Assembly (NCBI RefSeq): GCF_009828055.1
Contig: NZ_WTYB01000002.1
Location: 1,116,001 to 1,180,000, forward strand
Direction: 5' to 3'
DNA from: Erythrobacter ramosus
GTDB taxonomy: Bacteria > Pseudomonadota > Alphaproteobacteria > Sphingomonadales > Sphingomonadaceae
Length of the DNA stretch: 64,000 nucleotides
In this document: positions 45,809 to 54,643 of the stretch, in pieces
Numbering within the stretch: position 1 is the stretch's first letter
How the letters are laid out: each line of letters opens with the position of its first letter
Position numbers and translations under genes: made by a program
Notes under the pieces: model-generated
Told to the model about the DNA's origin: nothing
Database searches by the model: none
What the model saw: the letters and a program-made list of their open reading frames with translations, nothing else

Positions 45809-47098
45809 TTAGCGGCTGATGGCGAGCGCGTTGGCCCCGCGCCGCACGCTGAACCCACGCGCTTCCAGAGCGGCGGCGAGGTCTTCCAGCGATCCGGCAT
45901 AGCTTACGGACATCACCGAGGTGCCGCCAATCGCCGTGCTGGTGACGCCCACGCCGCGCACGCCGCCGGTGCCGCGCACTGCGCCAAGCGCCGAATCGAA
46001 CGCGGCGGCATCGGGGGTGGCGAATTGCACTGAGATGTTGCGCACCGCAGCCTCGCCCGGTTCGACCCCGGTGACGATCTGAGCTTCGATCCGCGGCACC
46101 GCGCCGCTGGCCGCTGCCGCTGCTGCTGCCTTGCGTGCCTGAGCGGCGCGCCCGATCTCGATCAACCGCTGAATCGCGGGATCAATCTCGCCCCCGGCCC
46201 CCAGCCTCAGGCTAGGATCGGGACGCAGCTTGCCGGAATTGAGCGCTGCGGTGAAAATGCCGTCCATCCGCTCGACCGCCTGCGCTAGCATCGCCGGGAG
46301 CGCATCGGCGCTGTCGGCCTTGAGCGTAAAGGTTTCGATCGGGCGGCTATCTGGGCCATAACGCGCGGTGAAGGTGCCGCTGACCGGCCCACCGGGGAAT
46401 TGATGATCGAGCCGGGCGAAGGCCATTAGCACATCGGTCGCCCCATACTGATCCAGAGTCGAGCGCCACCACGCGCGGCTGCGCCTGCCCGCCTGACCGA
46501 AATTGACCAGCAGCGAATCGCCCCCCGCCCCCGAAAGGCGGACGTAATCGATCCGGCTCGCGCCCGGATTGAACTCCGCCCAAGCGCGCTGCCATGGGTT
46601 GCGTTGTTCGAAGGTGATATAGGCGCCGCCCGAATCCTGCACGGGGATCAGCAGCAGCGGGGCCGATCGCACCTGCTGCGCTGCTCCGCCGAGGTAGGAG
46701 GCCGCGCGCTGGCGATCGAAGACTACGCCCAATGTGGCGATATAACGCCGGGGGCCCAAACGCTCCTGCTCGATCACAATGGCCGAGACCAAGCCGTCGA
46801 GCTGGCTGTCAGACAATTTGGGGCCCTTCAGCTTCTCCCACGCCCTCTTCTGCGCCTCGCGCCAGCCATTCGCACGGGCATCTTCGGCGCTTTTGCCCTT
46901 CACATCGACGCTGATGCCCTTGACCTCGATATCGGCGCTGGCGGCGGTGGGTGCGATGCCGCGCTCGCCCGCGACTTGCGCCACCAAGGCATAGCCGCCG
47001 CCCAGCAGCGCAAGCGCCAAAACCGCACCGCCAAGCCATCGCCGCAAGGGGCGAGACAGGGCAGCACCGGGGCTGGGAAGGGAGAGAGACGCGCTCAT
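45809..47098 (-). CDS. DUF2066 exported protein
   Basis: A 429-residue protein with an N-terminal membrane segment (about residues 20-44) that may be a signal anchor. It includes the DUF2066-like core ([20 protein letters not shown] and onward) and an Ala-rich helical hinge near residue 325. No enzyme motif is evident. It is just upstream of hda on the same strand and divergent from purM across 69 bases. In other bacteria DUF2066 genes also lie next to purM and hda, so the neighbourhood is conserved; the function is unknown. Confidence 0.82.
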   Translation of the reverse strand: MSASLSLPSPGAALSRPLRRWLGGAVLALALLGGGYALVAQVAGERGIAPTAASADIEVKGISVDVKGKSAEDARANGWREAQKRAWEKLKGPKLSDSQLDGLVSAIVIEQERLGPRRYIATLGVVFDRQRAASYLGGAAQQVRSAPLLLIPVQDSGGAYITFEQRNPWQRAWAEFNPGASRIDYVRLSGAGGDSLLVNFGQAGRRSRAWWRSTLDQYGATDVLMAFARLDHQFPGGPVSGTFTARYGPDSRPIETFTLKADSADALPAMLAQAVERMDGIFTAALNSGKLRPDPSLRLGAGGEIDPAIQRLIEIGRAAQARKAAAAAAASGAVPRIEAQIVTGVEPGEAAVRNISVQFATPDAAAFDSALGAVRGTGGVRGVGVTSTAIGGTSVMSVSYAGSLEDLAAALEARGFSVRRGANALAISR

Positions 47099-47167
47099 GG
47101 GGAAAACGCCATGTCCTTTGCCCAATGGCGAGTGGAATTCCAAGCGCGAAAGGCTATGGGACTGCGC

Positions 47168-48289
47168 ATGACTTCGGGGACAAACGAGAGCAGCCCGCCG
47201 CAAGGCACCGGCTACACCTATGCCGACGCCGGCGTATCCATCGCTGCGGGCAATGCGCTGGTGAAGGCCATTGCCCCTTTGGCGAAGGCCACCGCGCGCC
47301 CCGGCGCGACGAGCGAGCTTGGCGGGTTCGGCGGGTTCTTCGATCCCAAGGCCGCCGGATATAATGATCCGCTGCTGGTCGCAGCCAATGATGGCGTGGG
47401 CACCAAGCTGAAGCTCGCCATCGAGCATGACCGGCATGACACGGTCGGCATTGATCTGGTTGCCATGTGCGTCAACGATCTGATCGTGCAGGGCGCCGAG
47501 CCTCTGTTCTTCCTCGACTATTTCGCCACCGGCAAGCTGGAGAACGGCGTCGCGGAACGCGTGATCGCGGGCATCGCTGACGGCTGCAAGATCGCCGGCT
47601 GCGCGCTAATCGGCGGGGAGACGGCGGAGATGCCGGGGATGTATGCGGCGGGCGATTATGACCTTGCCGGCTTCTGCGTCGGCGCGGTGGAGCGCGGCGA
47701 GCAGCTCACCGGCGACAAAGTTGCTCCGGGCGATGTGCTGCTGGGCCTCGCTTCGTCAGGTGTGCACTCCAACGGCTATTCACTGGTCAGGCGCTTGGCG
47801 GCGGACAAGGGGTGGAAGCTTAATCGCCCCGCCCTGTTCGATCAGGAGCAACTGCTGATCGACGCCCTGATCGCGCCGACGCGGATTTACGTGGCGAGCC
47901 TGCTGCCGCTGATCCGCGAAGGCCACATCAACGCGCTCGCCCACATCACGGGCGGTGGCCTTCTCGAAAACATTCCGCGCATCTTGCCCGAAGGCGCCCA
48001 TGCGGTGGTAGATGCCGACCTGTGGCCCCAGCCGCGCCTAATGGCCTTCCTGCAAGCGCAGGGCCATATCGAGCCCGAGGAAATGGCGCGCACCTTCAAC
48101 TGCGGGGTCGGCATGGCGCTCGCCGTGGCGGAAGATCGGGTGGCTGAAGTGACCCAGCGGCTCGAAGAGGCGGGCGAGACCGTCTTCCCGGTCGGACGCA
48201 TAGAAGCAGGCGAGAAGGGGTGCACAGTGCGTGGTTCGGTCGAAACTTGGTCCGCCAAGAGCGACTGGAGCGCGACGCACCTTGCTTGA
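47168..48289 (+). CDS. purM: Phosphoribosylformylglycinamidine cyclo-ligase (AIR synthetase)
   Basis: A 373-residue enzyme of purine synthesis that closes the imidazole ring to give AIR using [19 protein letters not shown], the [11 protein letters not shown] loop and [11 protein letters not shown] are signature segments. The start is uncertain among the ATGs at 47111, 47156 and 47168; I chose the last because a GGGA lies upstream and the length is closest to the family. A palindromic repeat separates it from purN, the next enzyme-coding gene. Confidence 0.95.
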   Translation: MTSGTNESSPPQGTGYTYADAGVSIAAGNALVKAIAPLAKATARPGATSELGGFGGFFDPKAAGYNDPLLVAANDGVGTKLKLAIEHDRHDTVGIDLVAMCVNDLIVQGAEPLFFLDYFATGKLENGVAERVIAGIADGCKIAGCALIGGETAEMPGMYAAGDYDLAGFCVGAVERGEQLTGDKVAPGDVLLGLASSGVHSNGYSLVRRLAADKGWKLNRPALFDQEQLLIDALIAPTRIYVASLLPLIREGHINALAHITGGGLLENIPRILPEGAHAVVDADLWPQPRLMAFLQAQGHIEPEEMARTFNCGVGMALAVAEDRVAEVTQRLEEAGETVFPVGRIEAGEKGCTVRGSVETWSAKSDWSATHLA

Positions 48290-48293
48290 TTGT

Positions 48294-48406
48294 CGTCACC
48301 CTGAACTTGTTTCAGGGTCCATCGTGCCGCAAAGTACAGTCGGCGCTGGGGGAGGAATGGATGCTGGAAGCGCAGCTCTGCTTGCAGAACCGAGTTCAGC
48401 ATGACG
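48294..48406. repeat. Palindromic repeat of the CCTGAACTTGTTTCAGGG type
   Basis: The left end CGTCACCCTGAACTTGTTTC pairs imperfectly with the right end GAGTTCAGCATGACG. The left part is itself a small hairpin (CCCTGAA and TTCAGGG). It occupies the whole purM-purN gap, and its last bases include the ATGACG that starts purN. Confidence 0.85.
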
Positions 48407-49366
48407 GATAAGGCCAAAATCGCCGTCCTCATCTCCGGCGCGGGGACCAATATGGCCGCGCTGGTCTACGCCAGCCGGATTGGCGACTGCCCCTATGAGG
48501 TGGTGCTGGTCGCGAGCAATGACGCGCAAGCCCCCGGGCTCGCGCTCGCCGCAGCTGAGGGGATCGCCACATTCGCCCACCCTCACAAAGGCATGACCCG
48601 CGAGGCGCATGACGCTGCGATGGAAGACGCCGTGCGGCAAGCGGGCGCGGACTACATCGTGCTGGCCGGTTACATGCGCATCCTCTCGGACGATTTTGTG
48701 GAACGCTGGCAAGGCCGGATGCTCAACATCCACCCCTCGCTGCTGCCGCTGTACAAGGGGCTCGACACCCATGCCCGCGCCATTGCGGCGGGAGACAGCC
48801 ACGGCGGAACCAGCGTCCACTTGGTGACGCCTGAACTGGACGCAGGCGAAGTGCTGGCGCAGGTGCGGGTACCGATAGTAACGGGTGACACGCCGCACAG
48901 CCTCGCCGAACGGGTAAAGCTCGCCGAACACCAGCTCTATCCGCGCGCGGTGGCAGAATACGTGTCGCGCTGGCGCAACCCGGCATGGCTGTTGGAGCGG
49001 CTGCGCGAGCGCGCACTGGCGCTCCCCGAAACCAGCGAGCAGGAGAGCTTCGGTTCGGCCGGCTTCCGTGTCGGTGAAGGCAAATCGGGCAAGTATTTCG
49101 CCTATTTCTCCGACCGCCCTCATGGCCACGAACGCATCGCCCTGCTGGTGAAAACCAGCGGGATGGACGAGCTCAACGCCCTCGTCGAAGATCAGCCCGA
49201 GACCTATTTCAAGCCCGCCTTCTACGGCGCGAGCGGCTGGGTCGGGATCATCCTTGATCGCCCCGATCTCGACTGGGGCGATGTCGAAGCGTGGCTCCAG
49301 CGCAGCTGGCGCAGCGTCGCACCCAAGCGGCTGACGCGGATGTTGGACATCGCGGACGAATTCTGA
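48401..49366 (+). CDS. purN: Phosphoribosylglycinamide formyltransferase fused to an MmcQ/YjbR domain
   Basis: A 321-residue protein. Residues 1-190 are PurN, which formylates GAR with 10-formyl-tetrahydrofolate: the phosphate loop SGAGTNM, and catalytic Asn109, His111 (NIHPSLLP) and Asp147 (ELDAGE). E. coli PurN ends at about 212. Here residues 200-321 match the small MmcQ/YjbR (DUF419) fold: ALALPETSEQESFG, KYFAYFSDR, LVEDQPETYFKPAFYG, GWVGIIL. There is no stop or frameshift between them. Its start codon lies at the end of a repeat, and the next gene overlaps its stop by one base. Confidence 0.9.
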   Translation: MTDKAKIAVLISGAGTNMAALVYASRIGDCPYEVVLVASNDAQAPGLALAAAEGIATFAHPHKGMTREAHDAAMEDAVRQAGADYIVLAGYMRILSDDFVERWQGRMLNIHPSLLPLYKGLDTHARAIAAGDSHGGTSVHLVTPELDAGEVLAQVRVPIVTGDTPHSLAERVKLAEHQLYPRAVAEYVSRWRNPAWLLERLRERALALPETSEQESFGSAGFRVGEGKSGKYFAYFSDRPHGHERIALLVKTSGMDELNALVEDQPETYFKPAFYGASGWVGIILDRPDLDWGDVEAWLQRSWRSVAPKRLTRMLDIADEF

Positions 49367-50571
49367 TGGCGCCCACCCGCGACCACCTGCTGGCCCGAGG
49401 CCCGCTAGCGACCCGCGCCAACGCCTTTCTTGGCAAGGCGTGGCAGCGCGGCTGGTTGCCTCCGCCTGCGCTTGACCCAGACGCGCTGTGGGCGCTCGCC
49501 GCCAAGCCCTATGGCACGCGCGCCGAGGCTGTGGAGCATGGCGGGCGCTCGGACGAAGACGTCGCCGATTTCCGTGAGCGCCTTACGCGGCTGATCGCCG
49601 CCGCAGCGCAAGAGGCCGATCTCAACGCGCTGGGCCGAGCCATGGCCTGGGGGCAGCTTTCGCGGGTCGTAAAAAACCGGCTGGCATTCGGCGCGTTTTG
49701 GCTGGAACGGCCCGAACTGCTGGAAACACCTCTCGCCCCGCCCATGATCGTTATCGGCCATATGCGCAGCGGCACAACCCGCATCCACACGCTGCTCGCC
49801 GCCGATCCGGCGTTTTCGCACACACGCTATTGCGATGCCTATCACCCCGTGCCCGCGCGGCTCGGCATGAACCGGGTCAAGGCCGCGCTGGAGCTGGCGA
49901 TGCTCGGCGCGCTCAATCCGTGGATGCAATCGATCCACCCTATGGCGGCGAGTGGGGTCGAGGAAGAGCTGGCCTGGCTCAGCGCCGCGCTCCACCATTC
50001 GATCTACGAATCGCAGTGGCATATCCCGGCCTATTCGGCGTGGAGCGAGGCGCGTGACCCCGCGCCGATCTACCGCGAGTTTGCCCGCATCCTGCGCACC
50101 GATGCCGCTATCCGCAGCGTTGCCGACAAGCCGCGCGTGCTCAAAGTCCCCGCCTTTGCGGAAGATCTGACAACGCTGCTGTCGCTGTTCCCCGATGCGC
50201 GCCTGGTGATCGCCCACCGCGCGCATGATGCGGTGCTGCGCAGCGCTATCTCGCTCGCGGCGAACCAGATGGCGATCCAGTCGGATAGCTGTGACCTCGC
50301 CAAGATCGAAGCACGCTGGCGCCACAAAATCGCCTTGCGCGAGGCGCGTATGGCGGAGGCTCTGGCAGACTGGCAGGGGCCGGTCGCGCGGCTGACCTTC
50401 GAAGACCTCAACGCCGACTGGGAGGGCGCGATTGCGCGCTGCTATGCCGATCTCGGTATCACGCTGTCCGGGCCTGCGCTGCTGGGGATGCACAACGTGA
50501 TGGCGGCAAGCGAAAGCGGCCACCATCACGCTCACGCCGCGCAACTCGCCCGCTTTGCAGAGGCGGGCTGA
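49366..50571 (+). CDS. Sulfotransferase-family protein
   Basis: A 401-residue protein with the PAPS-type phosphosulfate loop GHMRSGTT at residues 131-138 and the later KPRVLKVPAF and RLVIAHRAHD segments that bind the 3'-phosphate in sulfotransferases. The N-terminal 120 residues are helical. The acceptor is unknown. Start and upstream stop overlap (TGATG), so it is coupled to purN. It ends at a terminator shared with ndk. A role linked to purines is not implied. Confidence 0.83.
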   Translation: MAPTRDHLLARGPLATRANAFLGKAWQRGWLPPPALDPDALWALAAKPYGTRAEAVEHGGRSDEDVADFRERLTRLIAAAAQEADLNALGRAMAWGQLSRVVKNRLAFGAFWLERPELLETPLAPPMIVIGHMRSGTTRIHTLLAADPAFSHTRYCDAYHPVPARLGMNRVKAALELAMLGALNPWMQSIHPMAASGVEEELAWLSAALHHSIYESQWHIPAYSAWSEARDPAPIYREFARILRTDAAIRSVADKPRVLKVPAFAEDLTTLLSLFPDARLVIAHRAHDAVLRSAISLAANQMAIQSDSCDLAKIEARWRHKIALREARMAEALADWQGPVARLTFEDLNADWEGAIARCYADLGITLSGPALLGMHNVMAASESGHHHAHAAQLARFAEAG

Positions 50572-50582
50572 CGACCCAATGC

Positions 50583-50616
50583 AAAAGGGCCGCCCCCTTG
50601 CGGAGACGGCCCTTGG
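50583..50616. terminator. Bidirectional terminator between the sulfotransferase gene and ndk
   Basis: AAGGGCCG (50585-50592) pairs with CGGCCCTT (50607-50614) around a 14-base loop, flanked by AAAA on the left, which becomes a T-run for the minus strand. It sits between two convergent genes. Confidence 0.75.
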
Positions 50617-50636
50617 CAATGCGTCTGACCGTCAGA

Positions 50637-51059
50637 TCAGCCGACGATTTCGTCTTCGTTGAAGAAGAAGGCGATTTCGATCGCGGCGTTTTCTTCCGAA
50701 TCCGAACCGTGGACGGTGTTTTCGCCAATCGAGAGCGCCAGTTCTTTGCGGATCGTGCCCGGCGCAGCGTCAGCCGGGTTGGTCGCGCCCATGATGTCGC
50801 GGTTGCGGGTCACGGCGTCTTCGCCTTCGAGCACCTGCACGACCACCGGCTCGCTCATCATGAAGTCGACGAGTTCGCCGAAGAACGGACGCTCACGGTG
50901 CACGCCGTAGAAGCCTTCGGCCTGTTCGCGGGTCATGTGGATGCGCTTCGAAGCGACGACGCGCAGGCCAGCGTCTTCCAGCATCTTGGTGACGGCGCCG
51001 GTCAGGTTGCGACGGGTGGCGTCGGGCTTGATGATCGAAAAGGTGCGGGTAACCGCCAT
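50637..51059 (-). CDS. ndk: Nucleoside diphosphate kinase
   Basis: A 140-residue kinase that equalises NTP and NDP pools through a phosphohistidine. The catalytic His117 lies in NTVHGSDS, and the start [16 protein letters not shown] is the conserved nucleotide-binding N-terminus. GGAGC lies about eight bases before the ATG. It is a single-gene unit, divergent from the intradiol dioxygenase gene and ending at a shared terminator. Confidence 0.98.
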   Translation of the reverse strand: MAVTRTFSIIKPDATRRNLTGAVTKMLEDAGLRVVASKRIHMTREQAEGFYGVHRERPFFGELVDFMMSEPVVVQVLEGEDAVTRNRDIMGATNPADAAPGTIRKELALSIGENTVHGSDSEENAAIEIAFFFNEDEIVG

Positions 51060-51227
51060 GATAATGCTCCTGTGAACGTCTGGTCTGGTGAGGGGGATAT
51101 TGGCCGCGCCCCGTAGATGCTGCGCTGCAAAATGGCAAGCGTCAGCGCGCGCGGGGCTCTGTGCTGGGCGGTTTCGTTAATGGCGACGGCGTGGTATTGC
51201 GGTTGCAGGGCGCTCCGGGGGGACATC

Positions 51228-51866
51228 ATGGATCACAATCATACGCTTTCACGCCGCCACTTTGCCGGAGCCGCGCTCATCGCGACCGGTTTGGTCGCAA
51301 CCGGGGGCATCGCCCGCGCCGCTGCGCCCGCGCAAACCGCAGGCGGTCCGATCGGGCCGTTCTATCCGATCCTGCGGCCGGGCGACGATGATTTCGACAT
51401 GACCATGATCAAGGGCAATAGCGGCCGTGCGCTTGGCCGGGTGATTGAGGTGACCGGTCGCGTTCTCGACCGTAAGGGCAATCCGGTCAGCGGTTCGGAG
51501 CTGGAAATCTGGCAGTGCAACGCGGCAGGACGCTATGCCCATCCGGGCGACATTGCGACCGCCCCGCTCGATCCCAATTTTCAGGGCTATGCCCGGCTGA
51601 TGACGGGGCCGAGCGGCGAATGGCGGATCACCACGATCAAGCCCTCAGGCTATGACAGCCCGATCGGCCACCGCACGCCGCATATCCATTTCGACATCAA
51701 GGGCCGCCAGCACCGGCTGATCACGCAGATGTATTTCAGCGAGGATCACGCCACCAACAGCAAGGACGCGCTTTATAACGAGCTTGGCGAAGATGCCGTC
51801 ACCGCAATGGCAGCGCAGGCAGCGGCTGACCGCTATCGCTGGGACATTGTGCTGGCCGAGGGCTGA
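51228..51866 (+). CDS. Tat-exported intradiol ring-cleavage dioxygenase-like protein
   Basis: A 212-residue protein with a twin-arginine signal (LSRRHFAGAALIATG) and an intradiol dioxygenase fold. All four non-heme Fe(III) ligands are in place: Tyr103 (GRYAHPG), Tyr142 (KPSGYDS), His152 and His154 (TPHIHF). Family members split catechols between the hydroxyls; export is unusual compared with the cytosolic protocatechuate enzyme. No aromatic-degradation genes are nearby. GGGGGGA precedes the ATG at 51228. Confidence 0.85.
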   Translation: MDHNHTLSRRHFAGAALIATGLVATGGIARAAAPAQTAGGPIGPFYPILRPGDDDFDMTMIKGNSGRALGRVIEVTGRVLDRKGNPVSGSELEIWQCNAAGRYAHPGDIATAPLDPNFQGYARLMTGPSGEWRITTIKPSGYDSPIGHRTPHIHFDIKGRQHRLITQMYFSEDHATNSKDALYNELGEDAVTAMAAQAAADRYRWDIVLAEG

Positions 51867-51871
51867 GGAGG

Positions 51872-52384
51872 TCAACCGGCCTTCTTGGTGCCAATGATGA
51901 TCTGCCCGGTGGTCGCGCTGTCATCGCCGGTGGTGGCGGTGACCGTGATCGACGACTCATCCGCCTTGCGCTCACCGCCGATCATCACTGTGCCGTTGGT
52001 AGTCATTTCCAGCTGGATGTCGAACCCGGCCGCCTTGGCCGCATCACGGTAGTGGGCGACGACTTTGTCGGCGGGCGCGTCGGCCTCGAACGCGACCATC
52101 GTGCCCTGTCCGTCCGGCTGGTTCACGACAGTGTTGGTGATGACCTTGGAACCCGGAAACAGGGTAAAGCCAGCCGGCAGGTTGACCGGCACATCCGCGC
52201 CCGATCGCAAGGTGGCCTCGCCGTCCTCGCCCTTGATCGTCATGCTGGTTTCGCCGGTGTCCTTGTCGATGGTGTATTCGGCGTTCTCACCGTCTGCCGT
52301 GGTGAATTCGCCCGAGGTTTCCGAACCACAGGCGCTGAGCATCAATGCCACACCCCCCGCCAACACCAGTGCCGCCTTGCGCAT
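51872..52384 (-). CDS. Putative lipoprotein of unknown function
   Basis: A 170-residue protein with lipobox LMLSAC at residues 14-19. Acidic, repetitive Thr/Gly/Glu strands follow (EYTIDKDTGETSMTIKGEDG), then a helical-plus-strand C-terminal domain with VAFEADAPADKVVAHYRDAA. No named family is recognised. It converges with the dioxygenase gene, five bases apart, and lies 79 bases downstream of holC on the same strand. Confidence 0.75.
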   Translation of the reverse strand: MRKAALVLAGGVALMLSACGSETSGEFTTADGENAEYTIDKDTGETSMTIKGEDGEATLRSGADVPVNLPAGFTLFPGSKVITNTVVNQPDGQGTMVAFEADAPADKVVAHYRDAAKAAGFDIQLEMTTNGTVMIGGERKADESSITVTATTGDDSATTGQIIIGTKKAG

Positions 52385-52463
52385 ATGCTTTCCCCAATCA
52401 CACGATGACGGGAGGTAGCATCACCTATCGCCTGTCGTGACGCAAGCCCTTCGGATCGGGTGC

Positions 52464-52898
52464 TTAGCCCTTCTTCACCCAGCGCCCGTCTTCCTGCGCG
52501 AAATAGGCGCGGGTGACATCCTCGCGCCCGTCATGCGCGCGCCAAGCGAGGCGGGCGGCGGGGGCAGCGTCGGGCGGGAAGAGCAGGAACACGCGGGCAA
52601 AGCCGCTGCTTTCGCGGAAAGTGCCATCAGCCAGGATCAGGTGGCTCGCCCCGTTGCTGGCGGCGATGTCGGCGGATAGCAGAATCGGTTGAAGCTCAGC
52701 GCCCGGCGCATCCGCTTCGCCATTGGCAAGAAAGGTCTCCGGCCCGGCCTGCCACAGTGTCCGGGCGATCACCTCGCGCTGTTCGGCATCGGCGGAGACG
52801 ACCAGCACCCGCTCGCCCTCACCCAGCGCGCGCTTGGCGATCAGGGCGACGACCTTTTCGAGGGGGTCATGGGTGTATTGCCAGAAATCGAGCTTCAT
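52464..52898 (-). CDS. holC: DNA polymerase III chi subunit
   Basis: A 144-residue clamp-loader accessory protein that links the replicase to single-stranded DNA-binding protein. [41 protein letters not shown] and the late [20 protein letters not shown] are typical. The start at 52898 overlaps the preceding DUF2256 gene (ATGA). It follows pepA, a pairing also seen in E. coli. A long in-frame extension upstream is antisense to pepA and is ignored. Confidence 0.92.
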   Translation of the reverse strand: MKLDFWQYTHDPLEKVVALIAKRALGEGERVLVVSADAEQREVIARTLWQAGPETFLANGEADAPGAELQPILLSADIAASNGASHLILADGTFRESSGFARVFLLFPPDAAPAARLAWRAHDGREDVTRAYFAQEDGRWVKKG

Positions 52899-53035
52899 GT
52901 GCCTGGCCCAGAGCGCCTGCACCGATCGGAACAATACTTCACATTGTCCCAATCCCGCTCCCACTTCTTGCGCCACGTGAAAGGCAGCCCGCAGGCGAGG
53001 CAGGTCTTGGAGGGCAACTCGGACTTTTTGCGCAT
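52895..53035 (-). CDS. DUF2256 zinc-ribbon-like microprotein
   Basis: A 46-residue protein, easily missed, that starts [19 protein letters not shown]. It has two Cys-x2-Cys or Cys-x3-Cys pairs (Cys12, Cys15, Cys35, Cys39) around [15 protein letters not shown], which is the DUF2256 pattern. The function is unknown; four cysteines suggest zinc binding. The stop overlaps the holC start by four bases and pepA ends 24 bases upstream, so it is the middle gene of pepA-DUF2256-holC. In some genomes I recall DUF2256 genes beside photolyase/cryptochrome genes; here phrB is 27 kb away. Confidence 0.88.
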   Translation of the reverse strand: MRKKSELPSKTCLACGLPFTWRKKWERDWDNVKYCSDRCRRSGPGT

Positions 53036-53059
53036 TTTGGGGATGGTGAAGTCTCCCCG

Positions 53060-54520
53060 TTAGCCTTCCGCCACATTCCGCACGAACTGGTCCAGCAGGC
53101 GCACGCCGTAACCGGTCGCGCCCTTCTCCCACGTCTGGCCCGGCTTGTTCGACCAGACCATGCCCGCGATATCGAGGTGCGCCCAAGGGGTGCCATTCTT
53201 GATGAAGCGCTGGATGAACTGCGCGGCGGTGATCGAGCCGGCCTCACGCGGGCCGACGTTCTTGATGTCGGCGATCGGCGAATCGATCAGCTTGTCGTAA
53301 TTCGGCCCGAGCGGCATCCGCCACAGCTTGTCGCCGCTGGTCAGGCCTGCCGCTGAGAGCTGCGCCGCGAGCGTGTCATCATTGGCGAACATCCCGCCAT
53401 ATTCATTGCCGAGGCTGATGATCATAGCGCCGGTCAGCGTGGCCAGATCGACGATCCGCGCCGCGTCATACTGCTCCTGCACCCAATGCAGCACATCGCA
53501 CAGCACCAGCCGGCCTTCCGCATCGGTGTTGAGCACTTCGACGGTCTGACCGCTCATCGTGGTGACGACATCGCCGGGGCGCTGCGCCTTGCCGTCGGGC
53601 ATGTTCTCGACGAGGCCCACGACGCCGATCACGTTCGCCTTGGCCTTACGGCTGACGAGCGCCAGCATCGCGCCGACAACTGCGCCTGCACCGCCCATGT
53701 CCCACTTCATGTCTTCCATGCCCGGCGGCGGCTTCAGCGAGATGCCGCCGGTGTCGAAGGTGACGCCCTTGCCGACGAACACGGTCGGCTTGTCGCCCGC
53801 CGTGCCGCCGTTCCAGCGGATCGCGAGAATCTTCGATTCGCGTTCGGACCCCTGCCCGACGCCGATCAGCGCGCCCATGCCGAGCGCGGTCATCTCCGCT
53901 TCGCCCAGCACGGTGAGTTCCGCGCCGGTGCCGGCAAAGGCTTCCTCGCACGCGGCAACGAAGGTTTCGGGGTAGATGATGTTGGCCGGTTCCGTCACCA
54001 GGCCGCGGGTGAACTCCACCCCCTTGGCGAGGGCGGATTCCCGCTCCCAAGCGGCTACCGTGCCCTCGGGCGCGCCGGTGACGTGCACCGTGGTCAGCGA
54101 GGGGCGCTTATCCGCAGCAAGGCGCGTGCGGTATTTGTCATGCCGCCAGCCGCGCAGGCGCAAGCCGAGCAAAACGGCCGCCGCGTCATCGGCCGAGAGC
54201 CCGGCATTGGCGAGATCGACCACCATCACCGTCTCACCCGAAGCGAGATATTTCGCGGTCAACGCGGCGCCTGCCCGTTCGAGGTTCGCGCGGCGGTCAG
54301 CGGCATCGGCTTCCCCTGCGCCGGCCAGCGCGATCCGCTTGACCGAACCGCCGAGGTTCGCAAAGCCTTCGAACAATTGCCCTGCCCTGCCCGTAAAGCG
54401 CGAAGCCGCCGCGCCTTCAACGAATGTCGCATCAAGGCCTGTGATCGCCGCCCCCTGATTGATGATCTGCGCGTGCAGGCGAGTATCGGCGGGAGGGGTG
54501 GCGGTGAGATGGATTTGCAT
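53060..54520 (-). CDS. pepA: Leucyl aminopeptidase (M17)
   Basis: A 486-residue hexameric cytosolic aminopeptidase with two metal ions. The signature NTDAEGRL is present, as are the Lys-binding GKGVTFDTGGISLKP and the WDMGGAGAV segment. GGAG six bases before the ATG at 54520 sets the start. In some bacteria PepA also binds DNA in site-specific recombination. It heads the minus-strand unit with DUF2256 and holC and is divergent from lptD. Confidence 0.96.
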   Translation of the reverse strand: MQIHLTATPPADTRLHAQIINQGAAITGLDATFVEGAAASRFTGRAGQLFEGFANLGGSVKRIALAGAGEADAADRRANLERAGAALTAKYLASGETVMVVDLANAGLSADDAAAVLLGLRLRGWRHDKYRTRLAADKRPSLTTVHVTGAPEGTVAAWERESALAKGVEFTRGLVTEPANIIYPETFVAACEEAFAGTGAELTVLGEAEMTALGMGALIGVGQGSERESKILAIRWNGGTAGDKPTVFVGKGVTFDTGGISLKPPPGMEDMKWDMGGAGAVVGAMLALVSRKAKANVIGVVGLVENMPDGKAQRPGDVVTTMSGQTVEVLNTDAEGRLVLCDVLHWVQEQYDAARIVDLATLTGAMIISLGNEYGGMFANDDTLAAQLSAAGLTSGDKLWRMPLGPNYDKLIDSPIADIKNVGPREAGSITAAQFIQRFIKNGTPWAHLDIAGMVWSNKPGQTWEKGATGYGVRLLDQFVRNVAEG

Positions 54521-54643
54521 GGGTACTCCGAAGAAGCATGAGGTCGGGCATGCGGTCATGGTGTCCAGCACGTGCGACGAGCCGCGCGCCGGGGGGCGCA
54601 AACGCGATTGCGATTAGGCCCGAGCGGTGCAATAGGCAAGGCC

